A stretch of DNA of 28,101 bases, from positions 1 through 28,101 of IMG/VR virus record IMGVR_UViG_3300021963_000522; one strand, given 5' to 3'. The notes under the pieces are model-generated. The model was not told the DNA's origin and ran no database searches. It worked only from the letters and a program-made list of their open reading frames with translations. Source of the stretch: a virus. Both the position numbers and the translations under genes were made by a program. Every line of letters starts with the position of its first letter. Position 1 is the first letter of the stretch. Positions 1 to 6,519 of this stretch are shown here, in pieces.

Positions 1-63
1 CCAAGCATACGCAAACGCAATGACTAGAGTTCCTTCGACCAGGATGTGGTAGGCAGTGCTCAT
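1..63 (-). CDS. Leftward gene, 5' part only (runs off the left edge)
   Basis: An ATG at 63 (reverse strand) opens a frame that stays open for 21 codons to the window edge, beginning MSTAYHILVEGTLVIAFAYA. The start is supported by a purine-rich Shine-Dalgarno (ACGGAGA) about 8 nt upstream, in a leader nearly identical to that of the gene starting at 622 (both contain CACACGGAGA). The visible residues are mostly hydrophobic, which would fit a membrane segment or a signal anchor, but too little is present to name a product. It is the second gene of the leftward group and is separated from the gene above it by a terminator, so it may be expressed less or from its own promoter. Confidence 0.55.
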   Translation of the reverse strand, partial: MSTAYHILVEGTLVIAFAYAW

Positions 64-81
64 GATGTGTCTCCGTGTGTG

Positions 82-110
82 AAGAAAAGGGGAGAGCCGA
101 AGCCCTCCCC
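82..110 (-). terminator. Rho-independent terminator with UUCG tetraloop
   Basis: On the reverse strand the stem GGGGAGGGC / GCTCTCCCC (one G-U pair) closes a TTCG tetraloop and is followed directly by TTTTCTT. This is a textbook intrinsic terminator. It lies just after the stop codon at 119-121 of the 167-aa leftward gene and before the start at 63. Confidence 0.85.
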
Positions 111-118
111 TGTGGGTG

Positions 119-622
119 TTAGGCGGCTTCCTCCGAAGCCACCTCGACACCGCCACCGCGCGTCATCTCACCGTCGATGCCATACCGCTTGGCAGCATCG
201 AGTGCCGCGCTCTGGAACTTGCGTTCCGCCTGCGGCTTGATGGTGGGAGTGACGAAGCGTTCGTCCGTGTGCTGTTCGTAGCGATACGTTGCAGCTTCGA
301 GCACCTGTTCCAGGTGGACGATCTGAGTCTCGATCCGCTGAGCCCAATCGATAGCACGAGCCAGCTGAACCTCGGAAAGCTCATCACCCCGGTGCGACTT
401 GGCAGCCAGGCGAACCTTGGCGACGGCCTCATCGTGGCTGGTCTTGCTGGACTGGAGCGTCATCGCGGCGGCGTAGCAGATGCCGTTGAGGATGCGCTTC
501 TGTGCATAACCGAGCTTGTTGCGACGGACGATCTGTCCTTCCTTCGTCTGATACTCTTCAATCTCAGTCATAAACTCAGCGATGGTCTGGATCGCTTTGG
601 ACATAGCAGCAACTGAAGTCAT
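119..622 (-). CDS. Hypothetical phage protein (167 aa), helical
   Basis: This leftward gene has no family I can name. The start at 622 is chosen because GGAG lies 9 nt upstream; the reading frame extends further upstream to 739, but those codons are Arg/Pro-rich and lack a ribosome binding site. The product is predicted to be mostly alpha-helical and charged, with alanine-rich heptad-like stretches in the middle (residues about 50-125), an acidic tail ending in VASEEAA, and no membrane segment. A second in-frame ATG six codons later (MSKAIQ) is an alternative start. It is followed by a terminator and faces the structured divergent region. By position it is probably an early gene. Function is unknown. 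Confidence 0.7.
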   Translation of the reverse strand: MTSVAAMSKAIQTIAEFMTEIEEYQTKEGQIVRRNKLGYAQKRILNGICYAAAMTLQSSKTSHDEAVAKVRLAAKSHRGDELSEVQLARAIDWAQRIETQIVHLEQVLEAATYRYEQHTDERFVTPTIKPQAERKFQSAALDAAKRYGIDGEMTRGGGVEVASEEAA

Positions 623-696
623 GGTAGTTCTCCGTGTGACCACCGGGGACCGCCCCCGGCGTAGCAACAACGCAGCAGGGCGTTCGCGGTTCTGCA

Positions 697-745
697 TCAA
701 GGGCGGAGCGCAGCGACGTCCCGGAGGGATGCGAAGCACCCTTGA
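697..745. repeat. Inverted repeat TCAAGGG / CCCTTGA, stem-loop
   Basis: A perfect 7-bp inverted repeat (697-703 with 739-745) encloses 35 nt that can fold further through CCC-GGA-GGG. A second hairpin, CGGGTT-CCG-AACCCG at 748-762, follows immediately. Neither is followed by a T-run, so they are not obvious terminators. The second resembles a tRNA T-arm, but no acceptor or anticodon arm is present. Confidence 0.6.
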
Positions 746-873
746 GGCGGGTTCCGAACCCGTGCAAGGAAGGTGCGGCCGGTGCGGTTCCTGTGGGCAC
801 TGGGACTACCAGACGATGTGCAAGTGGTCCGAAGCGATCAGAACGAGCCTCTCTGTTCTATATCTGTCTTGAT

Positions 874-914
874 TGTCAGTGCGTTGGGATGCCTATCAGT
901 TTCGTGCATTGACA
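874..914. promoter_or_regulatory. Spaced dyad TGTCAGTGC / GCATTGACA, candidate operator or promoter
   Basis: Two 9-nt arms, 874-882 and 906-914, are inverted with respect to each other with one G-T wobble and a 23-nt spacer. The right arm contains a perfect -35 hexamer (TTGACA) pointing rightward at the terminase gene about 65 nt away. A regulator bound to the dyad would cover that hexamer. The XRE protein encoded at 26267-26491 is a possible ligand, but this is inference. Confidence 0.4.
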
Positions 915-978
915 GGTGTTTGGAGAGGGCTCACATAAGGATCGCGCGCGCAGCAGTAACAACCACAAGAGAACTCCC

Positions 979-1371
979 ATGGGTAATGTGCCTTACGTTG
1001 CAGACACACCGAATGGTCCGCTGACAGACCTGCAGGACCGGTTTGTAGATGCGTATGTGACCAATGGTGGGCGTATAGAAGCAGCCGCAATTGAGGCAGG
1101 TTACTCGGAAGACTCCGCACGCACCCTGGGCAGTAGATTGCTCAAACAAGACAAGGTGTTGTCCGAGATATACAGGCGCACGATGAGTCGTGTAGCAGTG
1201 GTCGCTCCGAAGGCACTGGATGTAGTTGAGCGTCTGGCAGAATCCTCACGCAGTGACAAAGTTCGCCTTGAGGCTGCTGTAGATTTGCTCAATCGTGCGG
1301 GTCTTCGGGCTCCTGACCGTGTAGACCATCGTGTATCTGGCGAGATCTCGGTACAGATTGACCTTAGTTAA
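979..1371 (+). CDS. terS: Terminase small subunit (130 aa)
   Basis: This is the DNA-recognition subunit of the packaging motor, which selects the phage DNA and hands it to the large subunit (5004-6512). The sequence shows the Terminase_2-like pattern: LTDLQDRFVDAYVTNGGRIEAA, then AAIEAGYSEDSARTLGSRLL, an N-terminal HTH in which 'AGYS..SA...GSRLL' forms the recognition helix. It continues with a helical oligomerisation stretch (AVVAPKALDVVERLAESS) and a short basic/beta tail. ATG 979 is preferred over the in-frame 916 start because an AAGAG motif lies about 8 nt upstream and homologous proteins begin just before the LTDLQ segment. It is the first gene of the rightward block. Large and small subunits are separated by about 3.6 kb, so the packaging genes are not adjacent. 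Confidence 0.85.
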   Translation: MGNVPYVADTPNGPLTDLQDRFVDAYVTNGGRIEAAAIEAGYSEDSARTLGSRLLKQDKVLSEIYRRTMSRVAVVAPKALDVVERLAESSRSDKVRLEAAVDLLNRAGLRAPDRVDHRVSGEISVQIDLS

Positions 1372-1375
1372 GGGG

Positions 1376-1469
1376 GTGGGGGTCCAAAAACGGGGCTGTG
1401 AGTATGGCAAGTGGACCTCAGTATGTATTTTTCCCCGAAAACCCACGGGCCCCCACTCTGAAATTTTTT
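1376..1469 (+). terminator. GC-rich nested inverted repeats ending in a T-run
   Basis: GTGGGGG at 1376-1382 pairs with CCCCCAC at 1450-1456, and inside it CGGGG at 1391-1395 pairs with CCCCG at 1433-1437. The structure starts 5 nt after the terminase small-subunit stop and is followed by T6 at 1464-1469. It could be an attenuator or terminator. Because it adjoins the small terminase gene it is also a candidate packaging-recognition region. The loop is long, so the terminator reading is not strong. Confidence 0.4.
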
Positions 1470-1514
1470 CCCCTCTGAATCTTTCGATGTTGTTTTTGGT
1501 GAGAGGAGACTGTG

Positions 1515-1652
1515 ATGCCTAAGGTTGGTGGTAAGATGTTTGGTTATGGTGCTGCTGGTATGGCTGCTGCCAAGAAGGCTGCTGTTAAGACTGGCAAGCC
1601 GATGAAGATGACGAAGGCTGCTGCCAAGCCGATGGCTAAGGGCAAGAAGTAA
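1515..1652 (+). CDS. Lys/Ala/Met-rich mini-protein (45 aa)
   Basis: This small gene has a strong Shine-Dalgarno (AGGAG at 1504-1508, 6 nt before the ATG). The product, beginning MPKVGGKMFGYGAAGM, contains 12 Lys and 11 Ala with 6 Met and no Asp or Glu at all, so it is strongly cationic. Repeated AAAK and KPM units make it look histone-H1-like. It is the first of four consecutive basic mini-proteins (1515-2395). Cationic peptides of this kind are common near structural genes in environmental phages; a role in binding or neutralising packaged DNA is plausible but unproven. The gene ends one base before the GTG start of the next gene, indicating translational coupling. Confidence 0.7.
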   Translation: MPKVGGKMFGYGAAGMAAAKKAAVKTGKPMKMTKAAAKPMAKGKK

Positions 1653-1653
1653 G

Positions 1654-1836
1654 GTGGCCAAGGCTCCCTCTCGTGTGAACGAGGCTGGTAACTACACCAA
1701 GCCTGGTATGCGAAAGTCTTTGTTCGAAGCGATCAAGGCTGGAGGCAAGGGAGGGAAGCCGGGTCAGTGGAGTGCCCGTAAGGCACAGATGCTGGCTAAG
1801 GACTACAAGGCCAAGGGCGGAGGCTATCGGGACTGA
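1654..1836 (+). CDS. Small basic conserved phage protein (60 aa)
   Basis: A GTG start lies one base after the previous stop, and the stop overlaps the next ATG (TGATG). The core reads YTKPGMRKSLFEAIKAG followed by GGKPGQWSARKAQMLAKDY and a GGGY tail. I recognise 'KPGQWSARKAQ-L-a-eYk--GGGY' as a widespread small-protein motif of phages and large eukaryotic viruses (possibly a DUF5872-type family; the name is from memory and should be verified). It is predicted to be helical with an aromatic-basic face and no membrane segment. The tight coupling with neighbours suggests the four basic proteins are made together. Function is unknown. Confidence 0.75.
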   Translation: MAKAPSRVNEAGNYTKPGMRKSLFEAIKAGGKGGKPGQWSARKAQMLAKDYKAKGGGYRD

Positions 1837-2081
1837 TGAAGAAGCCGCAGAAGTCACTGGCCAAGTGGACCAAGGAAGATTGGCGCACGAAGTCTGGCAA
1901 GCCTTCGACGCAAGGTAAGGACGCTACTGGTGAGCGTTACCTTCCTGCCAAGGCGATCAAGGCGTTGTCTGCCAGTGAGTATGCGGCGACCACGAAGGCC
2001 AAGCGCGAGGGATCGAAGGCTGGCAAGCAGTTTGTAAAGCAGCCCGCCTCGGTAGCCAAGAAGGTGAGGAAGTTCCGGTGA
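1836..2081 (+). CDS. Small basic conserved phage protein (81 aa)
   Basis: The ATG overlaps the preceding stop, and the following gene's GTG overlaps this stop. The sequence has the pattern KWTKEDWRTKSGKPS, then TGERYLPAKAIKALSASEY, then KAGKQFVKQPASVAKKVRKF. This combination (W-x-T-K-x-x-W-R-T-K-S-G, R-Y-L-P, K-A-I-K-A-L-S-x-x-E-Y) recurs in marine and environmental phage proteins of about this length, where it also neighbours the 60-aa and 105-aa types found here. It is lysine-rich and strongly basic. No enzymatic motif is visible. It may be a virion-associated DNA-binding protein; function is unproven. Confidence 0.75.
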   Translation: MKKPQKSLAKWTKEDWRTKSGKPSTQGKDATGERYLPAKAIKALSASEYAATTKAKREGSKAGKQFVKQPASVAKKVRKFR

Positions 2082-2395
2082 AGAAGGAACATAAGAATCC
2101 TGCTGGTGGCCTGACGGCTGCTGGCCGTGCTTTCTTCAAGCGGACGACGGGCGCGAACCTGAAGGCTCCGGTTAAAGGTGCTGCCGATACGCCCGAGAAG
2201 ATGCGGCGCAAGGGAAGCTTCCTTGTTCGTATGGGTTCTGCTGCCGGTCCTCTCAAGGACGAGAAGGGTAGGCCAACTCGATTGAAGCTATCGCTGGTAG
2301 CCTGGGGACATGGCGGCGATAAGGCGAGTGCGGTGGCTAAGGGCAGATCACTGCTGGCCCGATACCGCGCAGCTAAGGAACGCAAGAAGGACTAG
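2078..2395 (+). CDS. Small basic conserved phage protein (105 aa)
   Basis: A GTG start at 2078 overlaps the preceding TGA by 4 nt; the next codons read KKEHKNPAGGLTAAGRAFFK. The signature 'NPxGGLTAAGR' near the N-terminus and 'GPLKDEKGRPTRLKLSL' with 'AWGHG' downstream belong to a small conserved family of environmental phages (I believe close to DUF6321, to be verified). It is rich in Lys/Arg and likely binds nucleic acid or assembles with DNA. Its TAG stop codon is the first three bases of the repeated 10-mer TAGTCCATTG (2393-2402). It is the last of the four-gene basic cluster. Its exact role is unknown. Confidence 0.75.
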   Translation: MKKEHKNPAGGLTAAGRAFFKRTTGANLKAPVKGAADTPEKMRRKGSFLVRMGSAAGPLKDEKGRPTRLKLSLVAWGHGGDKASAVAKGRSLLARYRAAKERKKD

Positions 2396-2402
2396 TCCAT
2401 TG
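2393..2402 (+). repeat. Repeated 10-mer TAGTCCATTG, copy 1
   Basis: An exact copy of a 10-base element present four times in the window. It begins with the TAG stop of the 105-aa basic protein and ends 45 nt before the ATG of the spike-base-like gene at 2448. Confidence 0.7.
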
Positions 2403-2447
2403 AGGTTGGCTTCGAGCTAGGTGTAGCGGTGCGCCAAGGAGATTGTC

Positions 2448-2687
2448 ATGTCGATTAGCTATAACGAAGCTTGGGTGCCGCAGGGCGCGGTTGCAGTCAC
2501 GCCGTCAGACTCGACGTTGGTAAACTGCGTTGCTCTTTATGTGGGCACTACTGGCAGCGTGGTGATTGACACGATTGCCAATACCAACGTGACGTTTGCT
2601 AACGTGCCGAGTGGCACTACCCTTTGGATTAAAGCTATTCGTGTGAAGGCTGCGACGACCGCGCTTAACATTGTGGCGCTGTTCTAA
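2448..2687 (+). CDS. Spike-base-like small virion protein (79 aa)
   Basis: A strong AAGGAGA lies 6 nt before the ATG. The protein has the pattern VAVTPSDSTLVNCVALYVGTTG, a short variable turn, then VTFANVPSGTTLWIKAIRV and NIVAL. This beta-rich layout (TPSDST, ALYVG, V.F.NVP.GT, I.A..V) matches the 'spike base protein, RCAP_Rcc01079' type known from gene transfer agent head spikes and many tailed phages, where it anchors a fiber on the capsid. Its stop overlaps the ATG of the 615-aa fiber (TAATG), which supports a base-plus-fiber pair. It is probably on the capsid surface rather than the tail because it lies among the head and packaging genes; this is inference. Confidence 0.65.
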   Translation: MSISYNEAWVPQGAVAVTPSDSTLVNCVALYVGTTGSVVIDTIANTNVTFANVPSGTTLWIKAIRVKAATTALNIVALF

Positions 2688-4534
2688 TGAGTTTTGGAGC
2701 CGGCGTTTTTCTGCCGCAGAGGTATACTAACAATACCACTGGGCCTGGATCGCTCCATCTGGATTTTCTGACCGGCGCGCCGCTGGACAGCCGCATCACG
2801 TTCAGCCGCACGACGAACGCCACGCTGGTCGATAGCACCGGGCGCGTGACCTACGCGCCGAACAATCTGGTGCTGCGGTCTGAGGAGTTTGAGAACGCGT
2901 TTTGGACTAAGGCGAACGCTACGGTCACTGCTAATGCGACAGCAGCACCCAACGGCACGACTACCGCAGATGCAATTATTGAAAACACGGCAACAGCGAC
3001 GCATGGCGTAACCGCCGCTGTTACGGTAACGACTGGCGTTTCTTACATTTTTAGCGTGTATGCCAAACAGAACGGGCGTAGTTTGCTGCGTGTAGGTTCC
3101 GCTGACTCCCAGAAATATGGGGTGTTTGATCTAATTGCGGGCGTTGTTCAGTATGTAGATGCTGGCGTTTCTGCGTCTATCACTCCTGTAGGGGATGGGT
3201 GGTACAGGTGCGCAGTCACTGAGCGCGCGACTTTAAGCGGAACAGGCACTTACCTTTTCCGTATGCAGTCCAACACTTCAGAGTGGCCGGGAACTGGTCA
3301 GTATACCGGCAACGGCACCTCTGGCGTTTTCCTCTGGGGCGCGCAGTTTGAAGCCGTCACCTACCAGACGCTGCCCTCGACGTATGTGCAGACGGTCGCC
3401 TCGGCCTACTACGCCCCGCGTTTCGACTACAATCCGGTCACGCTGGCTCCGCGCGGCCTGCTGATTGAAGAGCAGCGGGTAAACTTGGTGCTGTACTCGG
3501 AGCAGTTCGATAACGCGGGTTGGACGAAGCTCAACGGGTCGGTTACCGCGAACACCACAACGTCGCCGGATGGCACGGCCAACGCCGATGCTTTTATCGA
3601 AAACACTGCCGCGTCCGCTTTCCACGCTATGGGTCAAGCCGTCACCAAGGCGGCGTCTAGCATTGAATACGCGGGCAGTTTCTATGTCAAAGATAAAGGC
3701 CGTCAGGTAGCATTTAACATTCAAAACGCCGCTGGCTCCAGCGGAGTTCAGGGTCGCGTCAACCCCGCAACAGGTACGGTGACGCAGAACGCTACGGCGT
3801 TTGGATCGGGCTTTACTGCCGGAACCATAACCATAACCAATGCCGGTAATGGTTGGTATCGGGTTGTGATGACCGCAACATCCGACACGTCCACAACCGT
3901 TACGTTTCAGCTTATCCTGCACAACGGCACGACATCCGTTTACACGGGCGATGGCGTCTCCGGCGCGTTCCTCTACGGCGCGCAACTCGAAGCCGGCGCG
4001 TTCGCCACCAGCTACATCCCCACCGTGGCCTCCACGGTCACCCGCGCGGTTGACGTTGCGTCTATGACGGGTACGAACTTCTCTAGCTGGTACAACGCCA
4101 GCGAGGGGACTCTGTTTGCCGCAATTTCCAGCGCCGCACCTACGGCTGCCGGAGCAGCAAGGCGTATCGCAAATATCAATAACGGCACGGAGAGCAATCG
4201 CATAACGGTTGCGTGGGCGGGTAGCACTGGTGTTTCCGCAGCTTTTGTTACTGATGCTGGCGCTACGCAGGCAAACTTTGTGTCGCCGGCAGGGGCTTAT
4301 GCGTTCCCAACCAAAGTCGCGCTGGCCTACAAAGCCAACGATTTTCAGGCGTCTGTCAATGGAACTATTTTCACGGCAGATACCAGCGGTTCGATTCCAA
4401 CTGTTGACCGCATGACGCTTGGCGATGTGGTTTCGGGAGGGACGGGGCCGCAAAATATCAACGGCCACCTTAGCTCCATCACCTACTACGCCACCCGCCT
4501 CACTAACGCGCAGCTACAGGCGCTCACTTCATGA
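2687..4534 (+). CDS. Fiber protein with duplicated carbohydrate-binding-like domains (615 aa)
   Basis: This is a likely virion surface fiber that contacts host or environmental glycans. Residues 1-58 form an N-terminal attachment segment (LDFLTGAPLDSRITFSRTT). Two related beta-sandwich-like units follow: residues about 60-240 (NLVLRSEEFENAFWTK, then GDGWYRCAVT and FLWGAQFEA) and about 265-450 (NLVLYSEQFDNAGWTK, then GNGWYRVVMT and FLYGAQLEA). The PRFDYNPVT..PRGLLIEEQR linker at 244-264 is typical of phage fibers of this class. The C-terminus (about 453-615) reads like a concanavalin/LamG-type lectin domain, with a 'GTLFAAIS', 'ITVAWAGS', 'NGHLSSITYYATRLTNAQL' order. The protein is very rich in Thr, Ala, Asn and Gly with almost no Lys or Cys, as expected of an extracellular fiber. 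It is translationally coupled to genes on both sides. Confidence 0.8.
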   Translation: MSFGAGVFLPQRYTNNTTGPGSLHLDFLTGAPLDSRITFSRTTNATLVDSTGRVTYAPNNLVLRSEEFENAFWTKANATVTANATAAPNGTTTADAIIENTATATHGVTAAVTVTTGVSYIFSVYAKQNGRSLLRVGSADSQKYGVFDLIAGVVQYVDAGVSASITPVGDGWYRCAVTERATLSGTGTYLFRMQSNTSEWPGTGQYTGNGTSGVFLWGAQFEAVTYQTLPSTYVQTVASAYYAPRFDYNPVTLAPRGLLIEEQRVNLVLYSEQFDNAGWTKLNGSVTANTTTSPDGTANADAFIENTAASAFHAMGQAVTKAASSIEYAGSFYVKDKGRQVAFNIQNAAGSSGVQGRVNPATGTVTQNATAFGSGFTAGTITITNAGNGWYRVVMTATSDTSTTVTFQLILHNGTTSVYTGDGVSGAFLYGAQLEAGAFATSYIPTVASTVTRAVDVASMTGTNFSSWYNASEGTLFAAISSAAPTAAGAARRIANINNGTESNRITVAWAGSTGVSAAFVTDAGATQANFVSPAGAYAFPTKVALAYKANDFQASVNGTIFTADTSGSIPTVDRMTLGDVVSGGTGPQNINGHLSSITYYATRLTNAQLQALTS

Positions 4535-4812
4535 TCGACCTTTACCTCTGCGCGCCCACCGAAGCCGACATGACCGCCGCGCTGACCGCTGCGGGCATCA
4601 TCAACGACGAGGGCTTCCCAGTGGCGGGCGTCTCGCTGGATCACATCGGGCCATTCAGCCGCGTGACGGGCTACGACAAGGCCGGTGAGCCTATCGTTGT
4701 GGCCTACCCCGACTGGCACACCAATCTGCGCGGCACATTTGACGATGAGCAGCTTGCGGCTTTGGAGCCGATCAGCGTTGAACCCTCAGTCCCGTATCGG
4801 GTGTGGGCATAA
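4531..4812 (+). CDS. Small acidic phage protein following the fiber (93 aa)
   Basis: The ATGA overlap with the fiber gene indicates coupled translation. The product begins MIDLYLCAPTEADMTAALTA and continues with a 'FPVAGVSLDHIGPFSR' segment and a 'HTNLRGTFDDEQLAALEP' end. Similar small proteins (an MIDLYL-type start, a 'D.IGP' middle and a 'HANLR' motif) often follow fiber genes in proteobacterial phages. It may be a fiber assembly chaperone or a minor virion component, but no experimental role is known to me. It is predicted to be soluble and slightly acidic. Confidence 0.7.
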   Translation: MIDLYLCAPTEADMTAALTAAGIINDEGFPVAGVSLDHIGPFSRVTGYDKAGEPIVVAYPDWHTNLRGTFDDEQLAALEPISVEPSVPYRVWA

Positions 4813-4815
4813 GTT

Positions 4816-5007
4816 ATGGCATTCACAGGGGAACTCACCATTGCGGATCGCATTCGCCTTCGAGCGATTGTCCGTAAGGTGCATCTCTCACACTATCCGC
4901 AACACATGCTGGATAACTACGAGTGTGATAAGTTGATCGACGCCTGGGGGCCCGAGGTTGCTGGCAACATTGTCAAGGCAGCCTTGGACAAAGGGCTTGT
5001 TGCGTGA
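4816..5007 (+). CDS. Small helical protein preceding terminase (63 aa)
   Basis: The gene starts 3 nt after the previous stop and its stop overlaps the GTG start of the terminase large subunit (GTGA). The sequence is helical (LTIADRIRLRAIVRKVHLSH, then DNYECDKLIDAWGPEVAGNI). I do not recognise a family. The position between the fiber accessory gene and the terminase, and the 4-nt overlap, suggest it is co-translated with the packaging ATPase. No strong Shine-Dalgarno is visible, so coupling from upstream probably drives its expression. Confidence 0.6.
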   Translation: MAFTGELTIADRIRLRAIVRKVHLSHYPQHMLDNYECDKLIDAWGPEVAGNIVKAALDKGLVA

Positions 5008-6512
5008 GTCTCAAATACAAGCCGGGTGGTGATACACTCAAGGCTTTTATGAAAGACGATCACTTCTTCCGTGGTCTGCGTGGCCCGGTAGGAAGTGGCA
5101 AATCTGCTTGCTGCGCTATTGAAATGTTCCGCCGCGCTCTTGCTCAAGAACCTAACGAGCAGGGTATCCGCCGCACTAGGTGGGCCGTGGTGCGTAACAC
5201 CAACCCACAGCTGCGAACCACGACAATCAAGACTTGGCTAGACTGGTTCCCAGAGAACATCTGGGGCAAGATGCTTTGGCATCCGCCGCCTTATACCCAC
5301 CACATTAAGAAGGGCGATCTTGATATGGAGGTCATCTTCTTGGCCCTCGATAGGCCGGAAGATGTGAAGAAGCTTCTTTCGCTTGAGCTTACTGGCGTTT
5401 GGATCAACGAGGCGCGCGAAGTGCCCAAGCAGATTGTTGACGCCTGCACCATGCGCGTTGGCCGCTTCCCCTCGATGAAGGATGGCGGGCCAACATGGTA
5501 TGGCGTGATTGCTGATACGAACGCGCCTGACGAAGATCACTGGTGGCCAATCATGGCGGGCGAGGCCCCTATCCCTGACCATATTGGTAGGGAAGAATCC
5601 CTCATGCTTATCAAGCCGGATACCTGGGCCTTCTTTACTCAGCCTGGCGGCATGGTTGCCAATGTGGATCAAGAAGGCGTAGTCACTGACTACAAGCTGA
5701 ATCCGAAGGCAGAGAACCTTAAGAATCTTACGCCTAATTATTATCCCTCGATCATCACCGGCAAAACCAAAAGCTGGATCGATGTCTATGTTTTGAACAA
5801 GCTGGGAAGCTTAACTGATGGCAAAGCGATCTATCAGATGTTTGATGAAGCGGCGCACATATCCAAAGAACCAATCCTGCCCACGCCAGGAGTCCCGATC
5901 ATTGTCGGCCTCGACTTTGGTCTTACGCCTGCTGCCGCGTTTTGTCAGAACGTCCGTGGCAGATGGTATGTGCTACATGAGTTGGTTGCTCAAGACATGG
6001 GCATTGTCCGCTTTGCTGAGATACTCCGCATGGAGATGGCGCAGCGATTCCCCGGCTCACAGTTTGTAATCTACGGAGACCCTGCCGGTGATTACCGAGC
6101 GCAGACTGATGAGCGCACACCTTTCCAGATTCTAAGGCAGGCCGGACTCAAGGCTTACATCGCTCCAACGAATGATCCATCATTGCGAATTGAAGCGGTA
6201 AGCAATCCACTGAATCGCATGGTCGATGGCCAGCCTGGATTTATGATCGACCAAAGATGCGTCAATCTTATCAAGGGCTTCCGTGGTGGCTACCAGTATC
6301 GACGCCTACAAGTTTCTGGCGGTGGTCGTTACGAGGACAAGCCCGACAAAAACAAATACAGTCACGTCCATGATGCGCTACAATATGCCCTATGTGGCGG
6401 TGGAGAATCTCGGACACTGACTGTCGGCAGAGGGGACACTAGGCCTGTGGTAGCTCGAGCAATGTTCGATGTGTTCCGTAGGCAACCTTCGGTGCGCCGA
6501 TCTGTTTTTTAG
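5004..6512 (+). CDS. terL: Terminase large subunit (502 aa)
   Basis: This is the packaging motor ATPase and headful/end-cutting nuclease. The ATPase domain has Walker A G27-P-V-G-S-G-K-S34 and a Walker B-like segment L129-T-G-V-W-I-N-E136, where Asn replaces the usual Asp before the catalytic Glu, as in several terminase subfamilies. The C-terminal RNase H-fold nuclease has its acidic triad in GLDFG (D304), YGDPAG (D359) and HVHDALQYA (D457). The length matches complete large subunits. Translation starts at a GTG overlapping the upstream stop. Its own TAG stop (6510-6512) is the first part of repeat copy 2. The closest-looking family is that of podoviruses with a T7-type connector, not the T7 terminase itself. 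Confidence 0.95.
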   Translation: MSLKYKPGGDTLKAFMKDDHFFRGLRGPVGSGKSACCAIEMFRRALAQEPNEQGIRRTRWAVVRNTNPQLRTTTIKTWLDWFPENIWGKMLWHPPPYTHHIKKGDLDMEVIFLALDRPEDVKKLLSLELTGVWINEAREVPKQIVDACTMRVGRFPSMKDGGPTWYGVIADTNAPDEDHWWPIMAGEAPIPDHIGREESLMLIKPDTWAFFTQPGGMVANVDQEGVVTDYKLNPKAENLKNLTPNYYPSIITGKTKSWIDVYVLNKLGSLTDGKAIYQMFDEAAHISKEPILPTPGVPIIVGLDFGLTPAAAFCQNVRGRWYVLHELVAQDMGIVRFAEILRMEMAQRFPGSQFVIYGDPAGDYRAQTDERTPFQILRQAGLKAYIAPTNDPSLRIEAVSNPLNRMVDGQPGFMIDQRCVNLIKGFRGGYQYRRLQVSGGGRYEDKPDKNKYSHVHDALQYALCGGGESRTLTVGRGDTRPVVARAMFDVFRRQPSVRRSVF

Positions 6513-6519
6513 TCCATTG
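6510..6519 (+). repeat. Repeated 10-mer TAGTCCATTG, copy 2
   Basis: Exact copy starting with the terminase large-subunit TAG stop and ending 47 nt before the ATG at 6567. AGTCCATTG (6511-6519) can pair with CAATAGGCT (6541-6549) over nine positions with one C-A mismatch and one G-U wobble. Confidence 0.7.

Larger units (their letters stand above)
623..978. promoter_or_regulatory. Divergent intergenic control region
   Basis: About 356 nt lie between the divergent starts at 622 (leftward) and 979 (rightward). Short frames here lack ribosome binding sites and overlap one another, so I call no gene. It holds two adjacent stem-loops (697-745 and 748-762), a GGTGCGG direct repeat (772-778 and 781-787), and a spaced dyad (874-882 with 906-914). 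A consensus TTGACA at 909-914 has only weak -10 candidates (CATAAG at 934-939, 19-nt spacing). By position it should hold promoters for both arms. Confidence 0.55.

Noticed and set aside
745-770. Possible tRNA T-arm (GCGGG-TTCCGAA-CCCGT)
   Set aside because: The loop is not TTCRA-like and there is no matching acceptor stem, D-arm or anticodon arm in either direction.
582-872. Rightward open frame of 96 codons in the divergent region
   Set aside because: It overlaps the start of the well-supported leftward gene, has no ribosome binding site and reads through the hairpins with an unnatural Arg/Gly/Cys-rich composition.
1514-2395. A single frameshifted longer gene instead of four basic mini-proteins
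   Set aside because: Each frame has its own start and stop, conserved small-protein motifs of normal length, and clean stop/start overlaps, so separate genes explain the data better.
3278-4468. Leftward open frame of 396 codons opposite the fiber gene
   Set aside because: It results from the biased Thr/Ala/Gly codon use of the fiber gene; the Arg/Cys-rich product has no domain and no ribosome site.
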